Assembly (NCBI RefSeq): GCF_900091415.1
Contig: NZ_FMHU01000002.1
Span: 3,410,001-3,474,000 of the forward strand
Origin: Micromonospora inyonensis
Lineage (GTDB): Bacteria; Actinomycetota; Actinomycetes; Mycobacteriales; Micromonosporaceae
Reading direction: 5' to 3'
DNA length: 64,000 nucleotides
The notes beneath the pieces are model-generated. The model did not search any database. It was not told where the DNA came from and worked only from the letters and a program-made list of their open reading frames with translations. Numbering within the stretch: the stretch's first letter is position 1; each line of letters starts with the position of its first letter. Shown here piece after piece: positions 25,210 through 33,423 of the stretch. A program made the translations under genes and the position numbers.

Positions 25210-26859
25210 TCAGTACCGGGTGCCCCGGTAGTCGTGGCCGGGGCCGTTGGCGCGTCCGTAGTCCTCCGGGTCGGGTCCGCCCCGGCGGCGGTACTCGTCC
25301 GGCTCGTCCCGCCGACGACCGGGCGGCGCACCCCGGCGCGGCGGCTCGGCCCGGCCGCCGTACCCGCCGGCGGAGGAGCCGCCACGGTACGCACCGTCGC
25401 CGCCGTAGCCGCCCCGGCCGCCCGAGGGACCCCGTCCACCGCCGCCCCGGTAGCCGCCCTGTCCACCGCCGGGCGGGCCGCCGTACACGTTCGCTCCGCC
25501 CTGACCGCCGTAGACCGCGCCCCCGGCGGGCGGGGCGGCGCCGCCGTAGACGTTCCCCCCGCCGGCCGGACCGGTCGGACGAGCAGCAGCGGGCGGCGCG
25601 CCACCGTAGACCGCGCCCCGCGGGGGCTCCCGGCCGGCTGGCGGGGCAGCGCCGGGGCGGCCGTCGGCACGGCGGTCGACGTCCGCGCGGTCGGGCAACT
25701 CGCCACTGACGTACGGGTCGCCCTTGCCGCCGCGTCGGGGAGCCGCCGGGGCACGGCGACGGGCCCGGACGATGCCGACGATGCCCGCCCCGACCAGCAG
25801 TGCGCCGAACACGCCCACCGCCGCGATCAGATACGTGATGTCGTCCAGGCTCAGTCTGTCCAGCAGGGAGCGGTCGGCCCCCTCCTTGGCCTTCGACTTG
25901 TCGGCCACCGGTGGGGCGCCCTTGGTCGACGGCGGGTACGCCAGGATGTCGACCTGCGCGTCCTCGCCCAGCTCGCCGACGTCGGAGACGGTGACGAAGA
26001 GCTTGCCGTCGGGGGTGTAGGAGATGGCCTCGCCGAACGGGTCGGCCAACGGGGTGACCCGGGGCTCGCCCTTGGTCAGGGCGGCCACGACGTCGCCGCC
26101 GGTCACGTCGTACTCGAACGCGTCGGCGTAGGTGCGCAGCACCACCTTGCTGCCGTCCGGTGCACGGGCGGCCCCGGTGACCGCGATCCGGCCGGGCCCC
26201 TGGAGCACGTTGGGGGTCGTGGTCTTCGGCAGGGTGATCTCGCCGACCTTCGACATCGGCACCGGCTCGGCGTTGTTCTTCTTGAGCGCCGCCGTCGGGG
26301 TGAAGATCTCGGCCTTGCCGCCGAGCGCCTTCGTGATGATCAGGGGTTTGCCGTCGTCACCGATCAGCAGCGCCTCGGCGTCGTGCGGCTTGCGCTCCGG
26401 GTAGGCCACCCGGTGCAGTTCGGGCTGCTCCGAGCCGCTGACCGGCATGCTCCACAGGGCCACCCGCTCGCGCCGGTTGGTGCTGGTGAGGTTGTCGCCG
26501 ATGTCGGCGATCCAGAGCGTCTTCCCGTCCGGGGAGAGGGCCAGGTCCTCCGGGTCCAGCGGCCCCTGGCCGGAGTACCGGACGCTCTTGGTGACCGCGC
26601 ACTTGGTGTTCAGGTAGAAGATCCGCTTGTGGCTGTCGACGTCGGTGCTGTCGTTGACCACGATGTAGCCGCTCTTCGTCGCGACCAGCCCGGAAAGCTC
26701 GCGGAGCTTCTCGTCGGTGACCGAGCAACGCTTCTTGCCGGCCGCCGGAGCGGCGTCCGAGGGAGAGGGGGCCGGGGCGGCGACCGCCGCCCCGGCGATT
26801 CCCACGGTTGCCGTGAGCAGGCCGAAGGCAACCGTGATCGAGGAAACCGCGCGCCGCAT
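25210..26859 (-). CDS. Secreted/membrane-anchored beta-propeller-like protein with Gly-rich tail
   Basis: A 549-residue exported protein. The signal peptide is about residues 1-28 (MRRAVSSITVAFGLLTATVG...AAVAA). About 45-330 is a propeller-like domain with repeats such as LALSPDGKTLWIADIGDN and ISYTPDGKLFVTVSDVGE. A single transmembrane helix (YLIAAVGVFGALLVGAGIVGIV) follows at about 360-382. The last 160 residues are cytoplasmic, rich in Gly, Tyr and Arg with repeated VYGG phrases, and look disordered. No enzyme motif is evident. It starts four bases after the hflX stop, so it is cotranscribed with hflX. Confidence 0.75.
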   Translation of the reverse strand: MRRAVSSITVAFGLLTATVGIAGAAVAAPAPSPSDAAPAAGKKRCSVTDEKLRELSGLVATKSGYIVVNDSTDVDSHKRIFYLNTKCAVTKSVRYSGQGPLDPEDLALSPDGKTLWIADIGDNLTSTNRRERVALWSMPVSGSEQPELHRVAYPERKPHDAEALLIGDDGKPLIITKALGGKAEIFTPTAALKKNNAEPVPMSKVGEITLPKTTTPNVLQGPGRIAVTGAARAPDGSKVVLRTYADAFEYDVTGGDVVAALTKGEPRVTPLADPFGEAISYTPDGKLFVTVSDVGELGEDAQVDILAYPPSTKGAPPVADKSKAKEGADRSLLDRLSLDDITYLIAAVGVFGALLVGAGIVGIVRARRRAPAAPRRGGKGDPYVSGELPDRADVDRRADGRPGAAPPAGREPPRGAVYGGAPPAAARPTGPAGGGNVYGGAAPPAGGAVYGGQGGANVYGGPPGGGQGGYRGGGGRGPSGGRGGYGGDGAYRGGSSAGGYGGRAEPPRRGAPPGRRRDEPDEYRRRGGPDPEDYGRANGPGHDYRGTRY

Positions 26860-26863
26860 GGGC

Positions 26864-28357
26864 TCAGTGTCGCATGTTCCCCTCGCCGTTCGGACGACCC
26901 GGAGGCCCCTTATGGACGACGTGCGGCGCGTTCTCCTCCGTTTGGAACGGGGCCAGCTCGGCGGCGAGCGCCGCACCGACCCGGACGTGCAGCAACGTCC
27001 CCTCCGGCAGGTGGGCGGTGCTGAGCACCTCGCCCTGCCGGTGCACCCGGGCGACCAGGTCACCCCGGTCGTACGGCAGCACCGCGCGGACGTCGACGGC
27101 TGGACGCGGCAGCTGTGCCTCGATGGCGGCCCGCAGCTCGTCGGTCCCGCGTCCCGAGTGGGCGGAGACGAAAATCGCGTCCGGCCAGGCGCGTTTGAGG
27201 CGCAGCAGCGTCTCCTCGTCGGCAGCGTCGATCTTGTTGACCGCCAGCAGTTCGGGCAGCCGGTCGGCGCCGACCTCGGCGAGCACCTCACGGACCGCCC
27301 GTACCTGCTCCTCCGGGTCGGGGTGGGTGCCGTCGACCACGTGCACCACGAGGTCGGCGTCGGCCACCTCCTCCAGCGTCGAGCGGAACGCCTCGACGAT
27401 CTGGTGCGGCAGGTGCCGGACGAAGCCGACGGTGTCGGAGAGGGTGTAGAGGCGACCGTCGGCGGTGGTGGCCCGCCGGGTGGTCGGGTCGAGGGTGGCG
27501 AAGAGCGCGTTCTCGACCAGCACACCCGCGCCGGTCAGCCGGTTGAGCAGGCTGGACTTGCCGGCGTTGGTGTAGCCGGCGATGGCCACCGCGGGCACCG
27601 CGTTACGGGAGCGACGGGCGCGTTTGGTCTGGCGTACCGTCCGCATGGCCTTGATCTCGCGACGCAGGCGGGAGATCCGGTGGCGGATGCGCCGCCGGTC
27701 GGTCTCCAGCTTGGTCTCACCGGGACCACGCAGACCCACGCCGCCGCCGGCGCCGCCGCCGCGACCGCTACCGCCGGTCTGCCGGGAGAGGGTCTCACCC
27801 CAGCCGCGCAGCCGGGGCAGGAGGTATTCGAGCTGGGCCAGCTCGACCTGCGCCTTACCCTCCCGGCTCTTGGCGTGCTGGGCGAAGATGTCGAGGATCA
27901 GCGCCGTCCGGTCGACGACCTTGACCTTGGTGCGCTGTTCCAGGTTGCGCAACTGGGACGGAGAGAGCTCCCCGTCGCAGATCACCGTGTCGGCACCGGT
28001 GGAGAGGACCACCGCGCCCAGGTCGTCGACCTTTCCCCGGCCGATGTAGGTGGCCGGGTCCGGACGGTTGCGCCGCTGGATGAGCCCCTCCAGCACCTGG
28101 GAACCGGCGGTCTCGGCGAGCGCGGCCAGTTCGGTGAGGGAGTTCTCCGCGTCGGTCACCGTGCCCTCGGTCCAGACGCCGACCAGCACCACCCGCTCCA
28201 GCCGGAGCTGGCGGTACTCGACCTCGGTGATGTCGCTGAGCTCGGTGGAGAGACCGGGCACCCGACGCAGCGCCTGACGCTCCTCCAGTTCCAGCTCGCC
28301 GGTGGTGGCGTCGAGTTCCTCGTCCTCGACCGGGACGAAGCCCTGCTGCTCTCGCAA
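26864..28357 (-). CDS. hflX: Ribosome-splitting GTPase HflX
   Basis: A GTPase that binds the 50S subunit and splits stalled or hibernating ribosomes. The N-terminal HflX domain has DPATYIGRGKVDDL, the linker is Gly-rich (GGSGRGGGAGGG then GLRGPGETKLETDRRRIR), and the G domain carries GYTNAGKSSLLN (G1), LSDTVGFVRHLPH (G3) and LLAVNKID (G4). I prefer TTG 28357, because AGGAGAG lies just upstream. GTG 28402 in the same frame is the alternative and adds 15 residues. It is the first gene of a two-gene operon, divergent from malic enzyme. Confidence 0.92.
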   Translation of the reverse strand: MREQQGFVPVEDEELDATTGELELEERQALRRVPGLSTELSDITEVEYRQLRLERVVLVGVWTEGTVTDAENSLTELAALAETAGSQVLEGLIQRRNRPDPATYIGRGKVDDLGAVVLSTGADTVICDGELSPSQLRNLEQRTKVKVVDRTALILDIFAQHAKSREGKAQVELAQLEYLLPRLRGWGETLSRQTGGSGRGGGAGGGVGLRGPGETKLETDRRRIRHRISRLRREIKAMRTVRQTKRARRSRNAVPAVAIAGYTNAGKSSLLNRLTGAGVLVENALFATLDPTTRRATTADGRLYTLSDTVGFVRHLPHQIVEAFRSTLEEVADADLVVHVVDGTHPDPEEQVRAVREVLAEVGADRLPELLAVNKIDAADEETLLRLKRAWPDAIFVSAHSGRGTDELRAAIEAQLPRPAVDVRAVLPYDRGDLVARVHRQGEVLSTAHLPEGTLLHVRVGAALAAELAPFQTEENAPHVVHKGPPGRPNGEGNMRH

Positions 28358-28563
28358 ACCGCTCTCCTGTCCGTTTTGGTAAGTACGAAGCAATCGTGTC
28401 ACGCGGTCGGCCCCACCGCACCTGCTATTTGCCCGCTCTCCGGCAAAACACGCGCGGGTCACGTCACCCTCGACCGGGCCGCGTGTCGGTCCGATCCGGC
28501 GAACCGGTAGAAATGCGGGGGCGGCGTCGCCCGGGGCCGCCGAGCCGTGACTGGAGGGACCCT

Positions 28564-30036
28564 GTGGCCATCACCCGACTGCCGAGCGCCGGATTCTCGA
28601 TCACCATCCGGATCGCCGTGCCCGCCGACGCCTCGTCGATCGGGCGGCTCACCACCTGCGTCGGGGAGGCCGGGGCGATCGTCACCGCGCTGGACGTGGT
28701 CGACTCCGACCCGACCCACGTGCTGGTCGACCTGACCTGCGACACCGCCGACGCCGGCCACGCCGACCAGGTGGTCCAGGCGTTGACCGAGCTGGACGGG
28801 GTGGACGTCCGCAAGGTCTCCGACCGGACGTTCCTGCTGCACCTGGGCGGCAAGATCGAGGTGACCCCGAAGGTGGCGCTGCGCAACCGCGACGAGCTGT
28901 CCCGGGCGTACACGCCGGGGGTGGCCCGGGTCTGCCAGGCGATCGCGGAGAACCCGGCCGACGCGCGGCGACTGACCATCAAGCGCAACACGGTGGCCGT
29001 GGTCAGCGACGGCTCGGCCGTGCTCGGCCTCGGCAACCTGGGCCCGGCCGCGTCGCTGCCGGTGATGGAGGGCAAGGCCGCCCTGTTCAAGCGGTTCGGC
29101 GGGGTGGACGCCTGGCCGGTGGTGCTGGACACCCAGGACACCGACGAGATCGTCAACATCATCCGGGCCATCGCGCCGGCGTACGGCGGGATCAACCTGG
29201 AGGACATCGCCGCGCCGCGCTGCTTCGAGATCGAGGCCCGACTGCGGGACCTGCTGGACATCCCGGTCTTCCACGACGACCAGCACGGCACCGCGATCTG
29301 CGTGCTCGCCGCCCTGACCAACGCGCTGCGCGTGGTAGGCAAGCAGCTCTCGGACGTCCGGGTGGTGGTCTCCGGCGCGGGTGCGGCCGGCACCGCGATC
29401 ATGAAGCTGCTGCTGCGCCAGGGCGTGGGCGACATCGTCGCGTACGACCGGCAGGGCGCGCTGCACCGTGGGCTCCCCGGGCTCAACCCGGCCTGGCAGT
29501 GGCTGGCCGAGAACACCAACAAGGAGAACTACTCCGGCGACCTGCGCGGTGCGGTGGCCGGCGCGGACGTCTTCATCGGGGTGAGCGCGCCGAACCTGCT
29601 CACCGGCGAGGACATCGCCACCATGGCCAAGGACGCGATCGTCTTCGCGCTGGCGAACCCGGACCCGGAGGTCGACCCCCGGGAGGCCCGCAAGCACGCG
29701 GCGGTGGTGGCGACCGGCCGTTCCGACCAGCCGAACCAGATCAACAACGTGCTCGCCTTCCCCGGGGTGTTCCGGGGCATGCTGGACGCGCACGCCGAGG
29801 AGTTCACCGAGGAGATGGCGATCGCCGCCGCCCGGGCCATCGCGGACGTGGTCGGCGAAGAGAAGATCAACCCGACGGTGATCGTGCCGAGCGTGTTCGA
29901 CTCCCGGGTCGCCCCCGCGGTGGCCGCGGCCGTCCGCGCCGCCGCCCAGAACCCCGGCGCCACCGCTCCCCCGGCGGCCGACTCCGGCCCCGCAGACCTC
30001 ACCGAGATCGCGGCCGCCTCCTCCGCCACCCCCTGA
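28564..30036 (+). CDS. NAD(P)-dependent malic enzyme with N-terminal ACT-like domain
   Basis: This enzyme decarboxylates malate to pyruvate with reduction of NAD(P). Residues about 10-90 form an ACT-like regulatory domain (FSITIRIAVPADASSIGRL). The catalytic part has SRAYTPGVA with the catalytic Tyr, GKAALFKRFGG with the catalytic Lys, FHDDQHGTA for metal, and the nucleotide fold VVVSGAGAAGTAI. At 490 residues it belongs to the short prokaryotic type. The GTG at 28564 has GGAGGGA ending five bases upstream. Cofactor preference cannot be read with confidence. Confidence 0.9.
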   Translation: MAITRLPSAGFSITIRIAVPADASSIGRLTTCVGEAGAIVTALDVVDSDPTHVLVDLTCDTADAGHADQVVQALTELDGVDVRKVSDRTFLLHLGGKIEVTPKVALRNRDELSRAYTPGVARVCQAIAENPADARRLTIKRNTVAVVSDGSAVLGLGNLGPAASLPVMEGKAALFKRFGGVDAWPVVLDTQDTDEIVNIIRAIAPAYGGINLEDIAAPRCFEIEARLRDLLDIPVFHDDQHGTAICVLAALTNALRVVGKQLSDVRVVVSGAGAAGTAIMKLLLRQGVGDIVAYDRQGALHRGLPGLNPAWQWLAENTNKENYSGDLRGAVAGADVFIGVSAPNLLTGEDIATMAKDAIVFALANPDPEVDPREARKHAAVVATGRSDQPNQINNVLAFPGVFRGMLDAHAEEFTEEMAIAAARAIADVVGEEKINPTVIVPSVFDSRVAPAVAAAVRAAAQNPGATAPPAADSGPADLTEIAAASSATP

Positions 30037-30111
30037 CCACCGCCCTCCCGACCCGACTCGATCGGGACGTCGACCGGACGGACCCGCCCGGCCGACGTCC
30101 TGAGCGACACG

Positions 30112-30149
30112 GAGGAGTGCGGGTCAGAGCGAGGAGTGCGGGTCAGAGC
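30112..30149. repeat. 19-bp perfect tandem duplication over the dapF stop
   Basis: GAGGAGTGCGGGTCAGAGC occurs twice in a row (30112-30130 and 30131-30149). The second copy contains the dapF stop codon, so the duplication leaves a spare stop downstream. It probably arose by slippage. Confidence 0.9.
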
Positions 30150-30970
30150 AGGGTGCCGGTGGCCACCAGGAGGGCGGGGCCGGCGAGCCAGCAGGCGTGC
30201 GGGTCGAGAGTCACCGTGAGGCGACCACCGGGGACGTCGACCGCGACCACACCGACCCTCCGGCCGGCGTCCCGCAGGGCCACGGCCGCCACCGCACAGG
30301 CCCCGGTGCCGCAGGAGAGCGTCTCGGCCGAACCGCGTTCGTACACCCGCATCAGCACGTGCCGGTCGGTGCCGTCCACGGGCTCACCCGGGCTGGTGAA
30401 CTCGACGTTCACCCCGGCCGGGAAGAGCGCCGGGTCGACCCCGGGCGGCCGGGTGAGGTCCAGCGTGGCCAGGTCCAGCCCGGCCGGAAGCGCACAGACC
30501 AGGTGGGGGTTGCCGACGTCGACGGCGGTGCCGGGCAGGGTCAGCCCGCCGAGGGTGGCCACCCCGGTGTCGTACAGGCGGGGGTGGCGCATCTCGACGG
30601 CGATGTCGTCCCCATCGAGGCGGGCACGCACCACACCGGCCCGGGTCGCCACCGGCACGAGACCGCGGGTCGGGACGGCGAGCCCGGTGTCGACGAGGTA
30701 GCGGACGAAGACCCGGACGCCGTTGCCGCACATCTCGGCGAGGGAGCCGTCGGCGTTCCGGTAGTCCATGAACCACTCGGCCTCGCCGGCCTGCCCGGCG
30801 CCGTCCGGGTCCTCCGCGGCCCGGACCACCCGCAGCACACCGTCGGCGCCGACGCCGCGTCGTCGGTCGCAGAGCGCGGCGACCCGCTCGGGGGTCAGCG
30901 TCAGGTACCCGTCCGGGTCGGACAGGATCAGAAAGTCGTTGCCGGTGCCATGGCCCTTGGTGAACTCCAC
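30143..30970 (-). CDS. dapF: Diaminopimelate epimerase
   Basis: This enzyme converts LL- to meso-diaminopimelate for lysine and peptidoglycan, using two cysteines without cofactor. At 275 residues it starts EFTKGHGTGNDFLI. The first catalytic Cys is in SLAEMCGNGVRVF and the second in ETLSCGTGACAVAAVA. The GTG at 30970 matches the family start; the ribosome site is weak. It lies 43 bases after miaA in the same direction, part of a conserved miaA-dapF arrangement. Confidence 0.95.
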   Translation of the reverse strand: MEFTKGHGTGNDFLILSDPDGYLTLTPERVAALCDRRRGVGADGVLRVVRAAEDPDGAGQAGEAEWFMDYRNADGSLAEMCGNGVRVFVRYLVDTGLAVPTRGLVPVATRAGVVRARLDGDDIAVEMRHPRLYDTGVATLGGLTLPGTAVDVGNPHLVCALPAGLDLATLDLTRPPGVDPALFPAGVNVEFTSPGEPVDGTDRHVLMRVYERGSAETLSCGTGACAVAAVALRDAGRRVGVVAVDVPGGRLTVTLDPHACWLAGPALLVATGTLL

Positions 30971-31013
30971 GCCCCCATCATCGCGCAGCGGTCCGCGGCG
31001 ACCGGCGGGTGAC

Positions 31014-31919
31014 TCACTCCTCCGCGGCCCGCACCACCCGCAGGGCGACATCGACCAGGTCGGGGGCGGTGGCGTCCAGCCAGTGCACCCGGGGGTCGCG
31101 GCGGAACCAGGAACGTTGCCGGCGGACGAACCGGCGGGTGGCCCGGATCGTCTCGTCGTGCGCCTCGGCCTCGGTCGACCCACCGGCCAGGAACCGGAGC
31201 ACCTGCTGGTAGCCGAGCGCCCGGCTGGCCGTACGGCCCTCGGGGAGGCCGTGGCCGACCAGCTCGCGGGTCTCGGCGACCAGCCCGGCGGCCCACATCC
31301 GGTCCACCCGCCGGGCGACCCGTTCGTCGAGCAGGGCGGTGTCCAGGTCGACGCCGAGCTGCACCGACGGGTAGAACGGGGTCGGCTCCGGCAGCGAGGC
31401 GGCGAACGGCGCGCCGGTCAGCTCGACGACCTCCAGCGCCCGGACGATGCGCCGGCCGTTTCCGGGCAGGATCCCGGCGGCGGCGGCCGGGTCGACCGCG
31501 CGGAGCCGCTCGTACAGCGGGGCCGGGCCGAGAGCCGCCAGTTCGCGTTCCAGTCGTCCGCGCAGCTCCGGGTCGGTGCCGGGGAACTCGAACCGCTCCA
31601 GCACCGCGCGCACGTAGAGCCCGGAGCCACCGACCAGCAGCGGCACCCGTCCCCGGGCGAGGATGTCGTCGACCGCCGCCCGGGCGAGCCGTTGGTACTC
31701 GGCGACGCTCGCCGGTTCGGTGACCGGCCAGATGTCGAGCAGGTGGTGCGGCACGCCCCCCCGTTCGGCGGGGGTGAGCTTGGCGGTGCCGATGTCCATG
31801 CCCCGGTAGAGCTGCATCGAGTCGGCGTTGACCACCTCCCCGTCGAGGGCGTGCGCGAGGGCGATGCTCAGCGCGGACTTGCCGGCGGCGGTCGGTCCGA
31901 CCACCGCGACGACCCTCAC
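31014..31919 (-). CDS. miaA: tRNA dimethylallyltransferase
   Basis: This enzyme adds the isopentenyl group to A37 of tRNAs reading UNN codons; MiaB then methylthiolates it. At 301 residues it has the P-loop VVGPTAAGKSALS, the substrate motif VVNADSMQLYRGMDIGTAKLT, and the C-terminal RSWFRRDPRVHWLD. The GTG at 31919 overlaps the upstream stop by four bases (GTGA), so translation is coupled to the gene before it. miaB is encoded 4 kb away at 36179. Confidence 0.95.
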   Translation of the reverse strand: MRVVAVVGPTAAGKSALSIALAHALDGEVVNADSMQLYRGMDIGTAKLTPAERGGVPHHLLDIWPVTEPASVAEYQRLARAAVDDILARGRVPLLVGGSGLYVRAVLERFEFPGTDPELRGRLERELAALGPAPLYERLRAVDPAAAAGILPGNGRRIVRALEVVELTGAPFAASLPEPTPFYPSVQLGVDLDTALLDERVARRVDRMWAAGLVAETRELVGHGLPEGRTASRALGYQQVLRFLAGGSTEAEAHDETIRATRRFVRRQRSWFRRDPRVHWLDATAPDLVDVALRVVRAAEE

Positions 31920-32638
31920 GCCCGCTCCCAGGTCGCCACGAGGTAGGCCACGCCGTACCGGGCGGTGTGGTGGGTCAGTTCGCCCCGCCAGTCGCCGCCG
32001 GCCGCGCGCACCGCGCCGGCCAGCACCTGCCAGGGGGCCCGGCCGGCGGCTCGCAGCTCCGTCGAGAGCACCGGGTCCAGGCCGAGCAGCGCGTCGGTGT
32101 CCGCGTGGGCCAGGGCAGCGGCCACCCCGTCGTCGTACGCCTGCGCGCGCGGGTCGTCGTATCCAGGTGCCTTCTGCCCCCGGCAGGCCGACCCGTCCCC
32201 GAGCACCAGCAGCGCGGTACGCGGCTCGGCGGCGGCGGTGGCCAGTTCCGCCCCGAGCCGTGCGCACTCGTCGGCCGTGGCGTCGGTGGCGACGGAGTGG
32301 GCGAACCGGGGCAGTTCCGTGCCGGAGCGACCGACCAGCCACGCGCCGACGGTGAGGCTGAGCGGGAGGTGTGGGCCGCCGGCGCAGTTGACCTTCCAGA
32401 GCCGGACCTGCCGGTCCACCCCGTACGGCCGCAGTGAGCCGTGGTCGGCGGTGTTGAAGCGGGCCGTCCGGGGCCCGGAGCCGATCAGCAGGAGCTGCTC
32501 CGGCCGGGCGTCGAGCAGCCGGGCGACCGCCGCGTCGCAGGCCGCACGGAGGTCGTCGAGTTCACCGGCGGCCGCACCGGCGACCTCGGGCACGAGCAGT
32601 GGCGGGTGCGGGCAGACGGCGGCGGCGACCAGGGACAC
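31916..32638 (-). CDS. Class III extradiol dioxygenase-like protein (Rv2728c-type)
   Basis: A 240-residue protein that begins AAAVCPHPPLLVPEVAG, the opening of the LigB/MEMO-like fold, with later blocks LLLIGSGPRTARF and LLVLGDGSACRG and a C-terminal HHTARYGVAYLVATWE. The fold usually holds iron between His and Glu residues, but I cannot confirm a complete metal site, so dioxygenase activity is unproven. It overlaps the miaA start by four bases. The same position next to miaA and dapF is conserved in mycobacteria. Confidence 0.72.
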   Translation of the reverse strand: MSLVAAAVCPHPPLLVPEVAGAAAGELDDLRAACDAAVARLLDARPEQLLLIGSGPRTARFNTADHGSLRPYGVDRQVRLWKVNCAGGPHLPLSLTVGAWLVGRSGTELPRFAHSVATDATADECARLGAELATAAAEPRTALLVLGDGSACRGQKAPGYDDPRAQAYDDGVAAALAHADTDALLGLDPVLSTELRAAGRAPWQVLAGAVRAAGGDWRGELTHHTARYGVAYLVATWERA

Positions 32639-32666
32639 CAGGCAACCGTAGCGGCCGAGACGCGGA

Positions 32667-32694
32667 CGGCGCCCCGGGGTCCACCGGGGCGCCG
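32667..32694 (-). terminator. Terminator after the SnoaL-like gene
   Basis: CGGCGCCCCGG and its exact complement form an 11-base stem with a six-base loop. It lies 25 bases past the stop of the gene at 32719-33168 and before the next minus-strand gene. Confidence 0.75.
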
Positions 32695-32718
32695 CCCGCG
32701 CCACGACCCCGGCGGAGG

Positions 32719-33168
32719 CTATCCGGCCTGGTCGCCCCAACCGCCCTGGATCATGGTCTGGAACCGCCACTCACCGCCGGTCCGGACCAGCACGTCGGCG
32801 TAGCGGACCCGCTGGGACTGCCCGTCGACGGTGAACTCCGCCTCGGTGAAGACCACCGCGAGACTGGGGGTGAGCAGGTACGGCGTGCGGGTCGAGGTCA
32901 TCGTCAGATCGCCCGGGGCGCCGAGGGCCCCGCCCATCACCCGCAGGTACTCCTCCCGGTCGAGTTGCCGGGCGGAACCCTCCCCGGACGAGTCGTCGGT
33001 GACGGTGTTCAGCGGGAACACGGCCAGGCTCGCCGTGCCGGCCACGTCGCCGGCCGCCGCGTACGCGTCGTAGCGCCGGAACCAGTCGTCCAGGGCGGCC
33101 AGCTCCTCCGGGCCCGGCGTGTAGGCGGGGTCGGCCGGCGGGACGGTCCGCGAACGGGCCTGGGTCAT
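32719..33168 (-). CDS. SnoaL/NTF2-like fold protein
   Basis: A 149-residue protein with an alpha-plus-beta cone layout: EELAALDDWFRRYDAYAAAGDVAGTASLAVFPLN, then a pocket strand, and the end SQRVRYADVLVRTGGEWRFQTMIQGGW. The family covers enzymes, such as polyketide cyclases and isomerases, and plain binding proteins; no catalytic residue is convincing. The ATG at 33168 has GAGGAGG. A 23-base palindromic operator lies 45 bases upstream, so the gene is probably under TetR-type repression, although no such regulator is adjacent. Confidence 0.72.
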   Translation of the reverse strand: MTQARSRTVPPADPAYTPGPEELAALDDWFRRYDAYAAAGDVAGTASLAVFPLNTVTDDSSGEGSARQLDREEYLRVMGGALGAPGDLTMTSTRTPYLLTPSLAVVFTEAEFTVDGQSQRVRYADVLVRTGGEWRFQTMIQGGWGDQAG

Positions 33169-33212
33169 TCGGTCCTCCTCCTGCGGGGCCCGGCCACGGG
33201 CACCGAGCATTG

Positions 33213-33235
33213 GTACGTTGTACCGTACAGCGTAC
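33213..33235. promoter_or_regulatory. Near-perfect 23-bp palindromic operator (TetR-type)
   Basis: GTACGTTGTAC, a central C, and GTACAGCGTAC form two 11-base arms with one mismatch. GTAC-rich palindromes of this size are typical TetR-family sites. The site sits 45 bases before the SnoaL-like gene, overlapping its likely promoter, and 189 bases before the DUF349 gene. Confidence 0.7.
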
Positions 33236-33423
33236 GTCAACCCCCGACAAGCCGACCGCCGAAAGACGCCGGTCCGGGGTAGGACACCGTATGGTCACGG
33301 TCGGCGATAGGCGCTCGACGCGGACCCGGTGGGACCTGTGACAATGCCGGGGAGAAACTTGCTGCGCCGTGGCGGCGATCACGGGACTGTCCCCGTCGAC
33401 GCCGGGAGAACGAGGATGGGCAC

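Noticed and set aside
26860..27525. N-terminal extension of the propeller-protein frame into hflX
   Set aside because: HflX G-domain motifs occupy this DNA in another frame, and a clean signal peptide starts at 26859.
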